DNA from: Lysobacter solisilvae
Lineage (GTDB): Bacteria > Pseudomonadota > Gammaproteobacteria > Xanthomonadales > Xanthomonadaceae
DNA length: 64,000 bases
Reading direction: 5' to 3'
NCBI RefSeq assembly: GCF_016613535.2
Contig: NZ_CP071518.1
Location: 1,736,001-1,800,000 of the forward strand
This document shows positions 27,228 to 34,537 of the stretch, in pieces (position 1 is the first letter of the stretch; every line of letters starts with the position of its first letter). The position numbers and the translations under genes are program-made. Under the pieces are notes generated by a model. That model was given only the letters and a program-made list of their open reading frames with translations. It was not told the DNA's origin and did not search any database.

Positions 27228-28445
27228 ATGCCCCTCTACCACTACCAGGCCCTCAACTCCCGCGGTGAACTGCTCGACGGCCAGATGGAGGCCGCCAGCA
27301 ACGCCGAGGTGGTCGCGCGGCTGCAGGAACAGGGGCATCTGCCGGTCGAGGCGCGGCTGGCAAGCGAGGGTGGGGGGGCGCCGTTCTGGAAGAGCCTGTT
27401 CAAGCCCAAGCCCTTCGCCGGCGCGCGGCTGGTGCAGTTCACCCAGCAGCTGGCGACCCTGCTCGGCGCCGGACAGCCGCTGGACCGCGCGCTGGGCATC
27501 CTGCTCGAGCTGCCCGAGGACGAAGCCTCCAAGCGCACCATCACCGACGTGCGCGACGCCGTGCGCGGCGGCAGCGCGCTGTCGACGGCGCTGGAGCGCC
27601 AGCACGGGATGTTCTCGCGGCTCTACATCAACATGATCCGCGCCGGCGAGGCCGGCGGCACGCTGCACGAGACACTCTCGCGCCTGGCCGAGTACCTCGA
27701 GCGCGCCCGCGCGCTGCAGGGCAAGGTCGTCAACGCGCTGATCTACCCGATCATCCTGCTGGTGATGGTCGGCCTGAGCCTGCTGTTCCTGCTGGGCTAC
27801 GTGGTGCCGCAGTTCGCCGGCATGTACGAAAGCCTGGACGCCGAGCTGCCCCTGTTCACCAGCCTGGTGCTGGGCGTGGGCCTGTTCGTGCGCGATTTCT
27901 GGATCATCCTGCTGGTGATCCCGGCCCTGCTGGCGTGGTGGTTCGACCGCAAGCGCCGCGACCCGGTGTTCCGCGAGAAGTTCGACGCCTGGCTGCTGCA
28001 GCGCAAGCTGGTCGGCCCGCTGGTGGCCAAGGTCGAGACCGCCCGCCTGGCCCGCACCCTGGGCACGCTGGTCCGCAACGGCGTGCCGCTGCTGACCGCC
28101 CTGGGCATCGGCCGCAACGTGCTGGGGAACCGGGTGCTGGCGGCCGATGTCGAAACCGCTGCCACCGAGGTCAAGAACGGCGTCGCGCTGTCCACGGCGC
28201 TGGCCCGGGGCAAGCGGTTCCCGCGCCTGGCCCTGCAGATGATCTCGGTGGGCGAGGAGTCGGGCGCCATGGATACCATGCTGCTCAAGACCGCCGACAC
28301 CTTCGATGCGGAAACCAGTCAGGCGCTGGACCGCATGCTGGCCGCGATGGTGCCCGTGATCACCCTGATCCTGGCCAGCGTCGTCGGCATGGTCATCCTG
28401 GCTGTGCTGTCCCCGATCTACGACCTCACCAATTCGATAGGTTGA
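27228..28445 (+). CDS. gspF: type II secretion inner-membrane platform protein GspF
   Basis: 405 residues from the ATG at 27228; the frame is open further upstream, but MPLYHYQALNSRGELLDG is the standard GspF N-terminus. There are two T2SSF domains (LVQFTQQLATLLGAGQPLDRAL; VETARLARTLGTLVRNGVPLLTAL) and three membrane spans (about 170-192, 220-240, 375-397). It is the polytopic platform that couples GspE to pseudopilus growth. It is followed four bases later by gspG. Confidence 0.95.
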   Translation: MPLYHYQALNSRGELLDGQMEAASNAEVVARLQEQGHLPVEARLASEGGGAPFWKSLFKPKPFAGARLVQFTQQLATLLGAGQPLDRALGILLELPEDEASKRTITDVRDAVRGGSALSTALERQHGMFSRLYINMIRAGEAGGTLHETLSRLAEYLERARALQGKVVNALIYPIILLVMVGLSLLFLLGYVVPQFAGMYESLDAELPLFTSLVLGVGLFVRDFWIILLVIPALLAWWFDRKRRDPVFREKFDAWLLQRKLVGPLVAKVETARLARTLGTLVRNGVPLLTALGIGRNVLGNRVLAADVETAATEVKNGVALSTALARGKRFPRLALQMISVGEESGAMDTMLLKTADTFDAETSQALDRMLAAMVPVITLILASVVGMVILAVLSPIYDLTNSIG

Positions 28446-28449
28446 TCCC

Positions 28450-28893
28450 ATGAAAGCAATGAAGTTCAAGCGTTCGTTCAAGCCCGTGGCCGCCCGCGCC
28501 GCGCAGCGTGGTTTCAGCCTGATCGAGATCATCATCGTGGTGGTGCTGATCGGCGGCATCGTGGCCTTCGCCGCATCCAAGATCATGGGCGGCAAGGACA
28601 GCGCCAACGTCAAGCTCGCCCGGAGCCAAGTGCAGACCATCGCGCAGAAGATCGAGCAGTTCGAGATGGACACCGGCCGCATCCCGAACACGCTGGAGGA
28701 ACTGGTCACCGCGCCCGGCGACGCCTCCGGCTGGCTCGGCCCGTACTACAAGGCCGGCGACCTCAAGGATCCGTGGGGCACGCCGTTCGAGTACCGCACG
28801 CCCGGCACCAATGGCCCCTTCGACCTGAAGAGCCTGGGCGCCGACAAGAAGTCCGGCGGCACCAGCGTCGACGCCGACATCGTCTTCGAATGA
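28450..28893 (+). CDS. gspG: major pseudopilin GspG
   Basis: 147 residues. A basic leader is cut by prepilin peptidase at AQRG|FSLIEIIIVVVLIGGI (Glu at +5). The C-terminal GspG domain has the calcium-loop region LKDPWGTPFEYRTPGTNGPF and SLGADKKSGG. It builds the T2SS pseudopilus shaft. The stop overlaps the probable gspH start. Confidence 0.96.
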   Translation: MKAMKFKRSFKPVAARAAQRGFSLIEIIIVVVLIGGIVAFAASKIMGGKDSANVKLARSQVQTIAQKIEQFEMDTGRIPNTLEELVTAPGDASGWLGPYYKAGDLKDPWGTPFEYRTPGTNGPFDLKSLGADKKSGGTSVDADIVFE

Positions 28894-29402
28894 CCGCACC
28901 CGCGCCGGCGCGGGCCGCCGGCGCCGATGCGATCGCACGTCCCGCCATGAAGCACCGCCACCACGGGTTCACGCTGCTGGAGATGCTCGTGGTGATCACG
29001 CTGATCGCCGCGGCGACGCTGCTCGCCACGGGCATCGTCACCGGCGGGCTGTCCGGCATCCAGCTGCGCAGCCAGGCCAAGACCCTGGTCGCGCAGCTGC
29101 GCTACACCCGCGCGCAGGCCATCGCCACCGGCCGCCCGCAGCGCTTCACCATCGATCCGCAGGCGCGCACGTGGACCGCTCCCAACGACCGCGACGGCGA
29201 GATCCCCGAGAAGATGACCATCGTCTTCACCGGCGCGCGCGAAGTGCAGCCGCGCCGCGGCGAGGGCGCGATCATGTTCTTCGCCGACGGCGCCTCCACC
29301 GGCGGCCGCGTGCAGCTGAGCGTCGAGAAGCAGGCCTGGAACATCGACGTCACCTGGCTCACCGGCGAAGTGAAGCTGCGCCGCGGCGAGGTGACCCGAT
29401 GA
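28890..29402 (+). CDS. gspH: minor pseudopilin GspH
   Basis: 170 residues if begun at the ATGA overlap with gspG; an in-frame ATG at 28947 would give a shorter leader (MKHRHHG) nearer the usual length. The prepilin site is HHG|FTLLEMLVVITLIAAATLL, then the GspH beta domain (RYTRAQAIATGRPQRFTIDP, EGAIMFFADGASTGGRVQLS). It is a minor component at the pseudopilus tip region. The stop overlaps gspI by four bases. Confidence 0.92.
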   Translation: MTAPAPARAAGADAIARPAMKHRHHGFTLLEMLVVITLIAAATLLATGIVTGGLSGIQLRSQAKTLVAQLRYTRAQAIATGRPQRFTIDPQARTWTAPNDRDGEIPEKMTIVFTGAREVQPRRGEGAIMFFADGASTGGRVQLSVEKQAWNIDVTWLTGEVKLRRGEVTR

Positions 29403-29860
29403 CCGCGCGCCGCCCCATGTCCCACCGCCACGCGCCGGGCCCGGTCCCGCGCCAGCGCGGCTTCACCCTGCTCGAGGTGATCGTCGCCTTCGCGCTGCTG
29501 GCCGCCGCGCTGACGCTGCTGCTGGGAACGCTGTCCGGCGCCGCCCGGCAGGTGCGCTACGCCGCCGACTCCGGCACCGCCGCGCTGCACGCGCAGTCGC
29601 TGCTGGCGCAGCTGGGCGTGGGCGAAACGCTGGGCACCGGCCGCGACAACGGCGACTTCGACAACGGCCGCTACCGCTGGGAACTGGACGTCCATCCGTG
29701 GAAGGACCCGACCCAGCCGGCCAACACCCCGCAGGACCTGTCCGCGCCGCGCATCGTCGAGGTCCAGCTGCTGGTGACCTGGGGCGACGCCCGCCCCAGC
29801 CAGCGCCTGCTGCTGCGCTCGCTGCGCATGCTGCCGCCCAACGTGGACGCCGAACTGTGA
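29399..29860 (+). CDS. gspI: minor pseudopilin GspI (XpsI)
   Basis: 153 residues. The leader ends RQRG|FTLLEVIVAFALLAAALTL, a canonical prepilin site. The short globular domain (RYRWELDVHPWKDPTQP, PRIVEVQLLVTWGDARPSQ) is typical of GspI, which nucleates the I-J-K tip complex. The start is an ATGA overlap with gspH. Confidence 0.9.
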   Translation: MTARRPMSHRHAPGPVPRQRGFTLLEVIVAFALLAAALTLLLGTLSGAARQVRYAADSGTAALHAQSLLAQLGVGETLGTGRDNGDFDNGRYRWELDVHPWKDPTQPANTPQDLSAPRIVEVQLLVTWGDARPSQRLLLRSLRMLPPNVDAEL

Positions 29861-30531
29861 GCGCGCGCGTCCACCGCCGCACCGCCGCACGCACCGCGCG
29901 CGGCTTCACCCTGATCGAGATCGTGCTGGCCACGATGCTGCTGGCGATGGGCCTGGCGCTGGCCTTCGCCACCATCGGCGCGGCCACCAAGACCACGCAG
30001 CGCGGCGAGGCCATCGCCTCCAACAACGAGCGCGTGCGGGCGGTGGAAAGTTTCCTGCGCCGCCGGCTCGTCGGCGCGCGCCCCGTGCCCTACACCTTCG
30101 ACCAGACCTCCGGCCTGGCCAAGCGTTTCGAGGGCGAGCCCGACCGCATGAAGTTCGTCGCCGACCTGCCCGACTACCTGGGACGCGGCGGCCCCTACCT
30201 GCATGAATTCATCATCGAGCGCGACGGCGAGCACCTGCGCCTGAGCCTGTCACTGAGCATGGTGCTGGCCGGACAGGTGGTCGAGGAAACCGACCCGCGT
30301 CCGCCGGAAATGCTGGCCGGCAACCTGCAGTCGGCACGCTTCCGCTACCGCGCGCTGTCCGCCGAAGGCGGGCTGGGCGAGTGGCAGGAACGCTGGGAGA
30401 ACGTCGACCAGATGCCGCTGCTGGTGGAAGTCACCCTGACCGACGTCGGCGGCCGCCCGTGGCCGCCGATGGTCGTCGCGCTGCCGCTGGCCACCAGCGT
30501 CGTGGGCACCGCGCCCCCGGACATGCTGTGA
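29857..30531 (+). CDS. gspJ: minor pseudopilin GspJ
   Basis: 224 residues from a GTG that overlaps the gspI stop (GTGA). The prepilin site is ARG|FTLIEIVLATMLLAMGL, followed by the GspJ domain (VRAVESFLRRRLVGARPV, LAGNLQSARFRYRALS). It is part of the tip complex with GspI and GspK. Confidence 0.9.
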   Translation: MSARVHRRTAARTARGFTLIEIVLATMLLAMGLALAFATIGAATKTTQRGEAIASNNERVRAVESFLRRRLVGARPVPYTFDQTSGLAKRFEGEPDRMKFVADLPDYLGRGGPYLHEFIIERDGEHLRLSLSLSMVLAGQVVEETDPRPPEMLAGNLQSARFRYRALSAEGGLGEWQERWENVDQMPLLVEVTLTDVGGRPWPPMVVALPLATSVVGTAPPDML

Positions 30532-31433
30532 GCGGCGCCGTCGCCACCGCAGGTCGCTTCCGCCGCCGCGCCCGCGCGCGCGGCGCCGCGCTGCTGCTGG
30601 TGCTGTGGCTGATCGCGCTGCTGGCCGCGCTGGTCGGCGCGTTCGCCCTGATCGCCGGCACCGAGCACCTGCAGGGCCGCGTGCTGGTGCGCGGCATGGT
30701 GGCCGAGAACGCCGCCCGCGCCGGTCTGGAATACGCGCTCACCCGCGTGGCCGCCAGCGACCCGCGCCGCCAGTGGCTGCCTGACGGCCGCGCCCATCCG
30801 TGGCGTTACGGCGGCGCCGACATCCAGGTCAAGCTGGTCGACGAGAACGGCAAGATCGACCTCAACCAGGCCGACATGACCCTGCTGACGACCTTCCTGC
30901 AGGGGTTCGAGATCGAACAGCAGCAGGCGATGCAGCTGGCCGCCGCGATCATGGACTGGCGCGACCCGGACAACCTCAGCCAGCCCGCCGGTGGCGGCGA
31001 GGACGACGACTACGCCGCCGCGGGGCTGCCCTACGGCGCCAAGGACGCCGAGTTCGAGAGCGTCGCCGAGCTCGAGCAGGTGATCGGCTTCACCCCCAAG
31101 CTCTATGCCCGCATCGAGCCCTACCTGACGGTGTTCAGCGGCCGCGCGCGCCCGGACCCCGCCTTCGCGGCGGCCCCGGTGCTGAACGCGATGGGTTTGG
31201 ACGGCCGGCAGGTCGTCGCCCTGCGCGAGCGCTGGAATCCGGCCTCCGGCCAGCCGCCGCCGGCCTTGCCCGACGGCGGTTCGCTCGTGGGCGGCAGTAG
31301 CGGCACGTATAGTATTGAGAGCCGCGCACGGCTGCCCGACCGCCGCGAAGCGGTGCTCAGGGCGGTGGTGCGTGCAGGCGGCACGGTGCCGGGCACGTCC
31401 TACACACCGTTGCGGTGGCAAGCCGGTGACTGA
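30528..31433 (+). CDS. gspK: minor pseudopilin GspK
   Basis: 301 residues from a GTG overlapping the gspJ stop. The N-terminal helix RGAALLLVLWLIALLAALVG follows Arg-Gly but lacks the Glu+5 found in the other pseudopilins, as is known for GspK. The large saposin-like insert is present (LVDENGKIDLNQADMTLLTT, ADMTLL..AAAIMDWRDPDN, EFESVAELEQVIGFTP). It caps the pseudopilus. The operon then breaks for about 460 bp of repeat-bearing DNA before gspL. Confidence 0.92.
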   Translation: MSGAVATAGRFRRRARARGAALLLVLWLIALLAALVGAFALIAGTEHLQGRVLVRGMVAENAARAGLEYALTRVAASDPRRQWLPDGRAHPWRYGGADIQVKLVDENGKIDLNQADMTLLTTFLQGFEIEQQQAMQLAAAIMDWRDPDNLSQPAGGGEDDDYAAAGLPYGAKDAEFESVAELEQVIGFTPKLYARIEPYLTVFSGRARPDPAFAAAPVLNAMGLDGRQVVALRERWNPASGQPPPALPDGGSLVGGSSGTYSIESRARLPDRREAVLRAVVRAGGTVPGTSYTPLRWQAGD

Positions 31434-31700
31434 CCGGTCCACCGGCGCGGCCACGGACGGCACGATGGCGAAGGGATGCGCAGGCGCGAGGCGCGGGTGC
31501 ATGATCCGCCAGGGGCTGATCCAGCAAAGGATGTACCGGCCGGCCGCCGTCGTGGCGACCACGGGGCACGCCACGGCCTTCGGGTCCGGCGCCCGGCGTC
31601 ATGGCGGGGCAGGGTGCGGCGGACACGCGTGCCGGAAGGCGGCGTGCCGCGAACAGGCAGGCGGTGAAAACGCGTGCGGCAGGCATGCACGCGGCGGGAG

Positions 31701-31790
31701 TGCACGCGGTACCGGTGCATGCGGTAGAAGGGCATGCGGTAGAAGGGCATGCGGTAGAAGTGCATGCGGTAGAAGTGCATGCAGCACAAA
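31701..31790. repeat. six tandem 15-bp units between gspK and gspL (gap 31434-31892)
   Basis: Units of (T/G)GCATGCGGTAGAAG start at 31716, 31731, 31746 and 31761, flanked by degenerate copies at 31701 (TGCACGCGGTACCGG) and 31776 (TGCATGCAGCACAAA). More decayed GCATGC/GCGTGC-type material extends back to about 31620. Because the unit is a multiple of three, every frame stays open and gives repeat peptides such as HAVEGHAVEG, but no start with coding character is seen. The rest of the gap holds no recognisable gene. Confidence 0.88.
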
Positions 31791-31892
31791 TGCACGGACC
31801 CGACGGGCATCGCAGGATGCGCGCGGTCCGGGAATCATCCGACCGGTCCGCACCCGCGGCCCGGCCAGCCAGGAGAAGCCAGCATCGCCACC

Positions 31893-33071
31893 GTGAATCC
31901 CACTGCCCCCACGCGGCTGCAGGACCGGCTCGGCCGGTTCCGCTCGCGCCTGGGAGGCACCTCACGCGGGCCGGGCGGCTTCCTGGCGTGGTGGGGGCGC
32001 GCGCTGGCCGCGTGGCTGCCGCCGCAGGTGCGCCAGCTGCTGGGCATGGACCGCGGCCGCCTGCTGCTGCAGGTGGAAGGCGACAGCCTGCTGCTGCGCC
32101 TGCAACGCGGCGACGAGATCGCCGACCTGGGCACCGTGCCCACCCTGTCCGAACTGGTGGGCACCGACGCCGACGCCAACGGCCGCGACCTGCTCGCCCC
32201 CGTCCTGGGCCCGCGCCTGTCCGACCTGCCGCGCTGGCTGCTGCTGCCCGCCGCCACCTCGCTGCGCCGCCGGATGCCGCTGCCAGCCGCCGCCGCCGAG
32301 CGCCTGCGCGACGTGGTCGGCTTCGAGATCGAACGCCAGACCCCCTTCACCATCGACGCCGTCGCCTTCGACGCCCGCGTCGTCAACCGGCGCGAGGCCG
32401 ACGGCCCGATCGACGCCGAGCTCGTCGCCGTGCCGCGCACCGCCCTGGCCCCGCAGCTGGCCGCCCTCGGCCCGCTCGCCCCGCACCTTGCCGGCATCGA
32501 CGTGGCCGCCACCGACGGCACGCCGCTGCAGGTCAACCTGCTCGATCCCGCCCTGCGCCGCCGCACGCGCGACCCCTGGGCGCTGTGGAATTTCGTCCTG
32601 GCCGCCGTGGCCGTGCTCGCCATCGCGCTGGCGCTCTACCAGGTCCTGCTCAACCGCCGCTTCGCCGCCGAGATGCTCGAGGCCAAGGTGAAGGAACAGA
32701 CCGCCCCGGCCCAGGCCGCCGCGGCGCAGTACCAGGAACTCACGGCCCTCATCGAGGGACAGAAGTTCCTGCAGCGCAAGCGCAGCGAGACGCCGACCGC
32801 GGTGGAAGTCATCGACGAGCTCAGCCGCCGCCTGCCCGACGGCACCTTCCTGGAGAAACTGGCCATCGAGGAGAACCGCCTCACCCTGATCGGCCTGAGC
32901 AACGAGGCGCCGGCGCTGATCGGCCGCCTGCAGGACTCGCCGCTGTGGCGCAACCCGGCCCTGGCCGGCGCGCTGCAGACCGATCCGACCACGCACAAGG
33001 ACCGCTTCACGCTCACCGCCGAAGTCGGCCCGGAACCGAAGGAGGGCGCCCGTGCAGGTTCCGGTCAGTAA
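31893..33071 (+). CDS. gspL: type II secretion protein GspL (XpsL)
   Basis: 392 residues from a GTG at 31893 (AGGAGAAG lies 14 bases upstream, a long spacer); the open frame begins earlier but runs into the 15-bp repeats. The cytoplasmic actin-like part (LLQVEGDSLLLRLQRGDEI, VVGFEIERQTPFTIDAVAFD) is followed by one span (WNFVLAAVAVLAIALALYQV) and a periplasmic ferredoxin-like domain (VEVIDELSRRLPDGTFLEKL). It anchors GspE to the membrane and pairs with GspM. It overlaps gspM by 20 bp. Confidence 0.9.
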   Translation: MNPTAPTRLQDRLGRFRSRLGGTSRGPGGFLAWWGRALAAWLPPQVRQLLGMDRGRLLLQVEGDSLLLRLQRGDEIADLGTVPTLSELVGTDADANGRDLLAPVLGPRLSDLPRWLLLPAATSLRRRMPLPAAAAERLRDVVGFEIERQTPFTIDAVAFDARVVNRREADGPIDAELVAVPRTALAPQLAALGPLAPHLAGIDVAATDGTPLQVNLLDPALRRRTRDPWALWNFVLAAVAVLAIALALYQVLLNRRFAAEMLEAKVKEQTAPAQAAAAQYQELTALIEGQKFLQRKRSETPTAVEVIDELSRRLPDGTFLEKLAIEENRLTLIGLSNEAPALIGRLQDSPLWRNPALAGALQTDPTTHKDRFTLTAEVGPEPKEGARAGSGQ

Positions 33072-33738
33072 GCGCGATCGCTGGCTCGCCCTGGGCCTGC
33101 TGCTGGGTTTGGTGCTGCTCGGTTATTTCATGCTGGTCCACCCGTGGTGGACGGTGCCGATGCAGGAAACCGACGCCCAGATCGAGAACCTGCAGGAGCG
33201 CGAACTGCGCCTGCGCATGCAGGTCCGGCAGGCGCCGCAGGTGCGCCAGCGCCTGGAGGCCGCGCGCGCCCAGCTGCAGAACACCCCCGGCTTCCTGCCC
33301 GAGCGCAGCGCCGAACTGGCCACCGCCTCGCTGGTGCAGCGCCTGGAGACCGTCGTCGCCCAGGCCAGCCCCGGCAAGCGCAGCTGCGAGATCTCCAACC
33401 GCTCGCCGCTGCAGGAGTCCGGTCGCGAGACCGTCTACGAGAAGGTCACCGTGCAGGTCCGCCTGCGCTGCGGCACGCCCGAACTCACCAGCGTGCTGCA
33501 CGCACTGGAAGGCGGCACCCCGCGCCTGTTCGTCAACAACCTCAACGTGCTCGGCCAGCGCGTCTTCTTCAACCCGGGCGAAGGCTCCTCGCAGGGCGGG
33601 CTGGACATCAGCTTCGACCTGTCCGGCTACCTGCAGCCCGCGGCCGGCAGCGCCGCCGCCGCGCGTCCGGCGGGCGCCCGCGCGCCGGCCGGCATGACGA
33701 CCGACACCAGCATGCCCGAGGTCGACAATGCGCTTTGA
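33052..33738 (+). CDS. gspM: type II secretion protein GspM (XpsM)
   Basis: 228 residues from a GTG inside the end of gspL. A short cytoplasmic start is followed by one span (WLALGLLLGLVLLGYFMLVH), a coiled region (TDAQIENLQERELRLRMQVR) and a periplasmic ferredoxin-like domain (YEKVTVQVRLRCGTPELTSV). It stabilises GspL. It overlaps the next gene by 11 bp. Confidence 0.9.
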   Translation: MQVPVSKRDRWLALGLLLGLVLLGYFMLVHPWWTVPMQETDAQIENLQERELRLRMQVRQAPQVRQRLEAARAQLQNTPGFLPERSAELATASLVQRLETVVAQASPGKRSCEISNRSPLQESGRETVYEKVTVQVRLRCGTPELTSVLHALEGGTPRLFVNNLNVLGQRVFFNPGEGSSQGGLDISFDLSGYLQPAAGSAAAARPAGARAPAGMTTDTSMPEVDNAL

Positions 33739-34528
33739 CAGTGCCGGCCCCCGCACCTGGCTGCTGGCGGCCACCGCCTTGTGGGCGGTCGTCGTGCTCC
33801 TGCTCGCGCTGGCCGGCATGGGCCAGAAATACCCGCTGCTGCCCGACGACGACAGCCTGCTGCGCCGCCTGCCCACGCTGCCCAAGCCGGTGCCCGAGCG
33901 CCTGGGCCCGCTGGGCCAGTACGCCGAAACCGCCAGCCGCCCGCTGTTCGCCGACGACCGCCGCCCGCATCCGTTCTCGCTGCAGCCCGAAGGCACCGAG
34001 ACCCAGGCCAAGGCCTTCGACTACGTGCTGACCAGCGTGCTGATCACGCCGGCCTTCAAGATGGCCATCCTGAAGGCGCCCGACGGCAACACCGCGCCGC
34101 TGCGCGTGCGCCTGGGCGAGGCGCACGAGTCGCTGCCCGGCTGGATGCTGCAGACGCTCAACCCGCGCAGCGCCGTGTTCGTCGGCCCCGAAGGCGAGCG
34201 CACCCTGGAGCTGGGCGTGTTCGACGGCGTCGGCGGCGAAGCGCCGACCGTGGCCAGCACCGGCCCGGGACCGAACAGCAGCACCGTCCCCACCGACGCG
34301 ATGACCGAACCGCCGGCGCCGCCGATCCCGGCCGTGGCCGAGGCCAACGCCCCGATCACGACCCCGGCCGATCCCGCCGCCCCGCGTCCCTCGCCGCCGC
34401 AGAGCGAGCAGGCGCAGATGGACGCCATCCGCAAACGCATCGAGGCCCGCCGCGCGCAACTGCGGCAGGAAGCCCTGCAGGAGCAGCAGCAGCTGCGCCG
34501 GCAGAACCAGAAACCGCCGGTCAAGTAG
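33728..34528 (+). CDS. gspN: XpsN/GspC-like T2SS inner-membrane linker
   Basis: 266 residues. There is one N-terminal span (WLLAATALWAVVVLLLALAG), then a homology-region-like domain (SRPLFADDRRPHPF; VLTSVLITPAFKMAILKAPD; ESLPGWMLQTLNPRSAVFVG) as in GspC/XpsN. A Pro/Ala linker and a charged C-terminal coiled segment rich in Q and R (RKRIEARRAQLRQEALQEQ) follow. It links the inner-membrane platform to the secretin GspD, encoded nine bases downstream. Confidence 0.85.
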   Translation: MRFDSAGPRTWLLAATALWAVVVLLLALAGMGQKYPLLPDDDSLLRRLPTLPKPVPERLGPLGQYAETASRPLFADDRRPHPFSLQPEGTETQAKAFDYVLTSVLITPAFKMAILKAPDGNTAPLRVRLGEAHESLPGWMLQTLNPRSAVFVGPEGERTLELGVFDGVGGEAPTVASTGPGPNSSTVPTDAMTEPPAPPIPAVAEANAPITTPADPAAPRPSPPQSEQAQMDAIRKRIEARRAQLRQEALQEQQQLRRQNQKPPVK

Positions 34529-34537
34529 AGTCCCTGC

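Noticed and set aside
26628..27229. Small minus-strand frames over the REP units
   Set aside because: Peptides such as DSRLRGNDD are the usual translation of this REP and not a gene.
31701..31790. Coding repeat protein (HAVEGHAVEG type)
   Set aside because: Repeat length is a multiple of three so all frames are open; no start, ribosome site or codon bias supports a gene.
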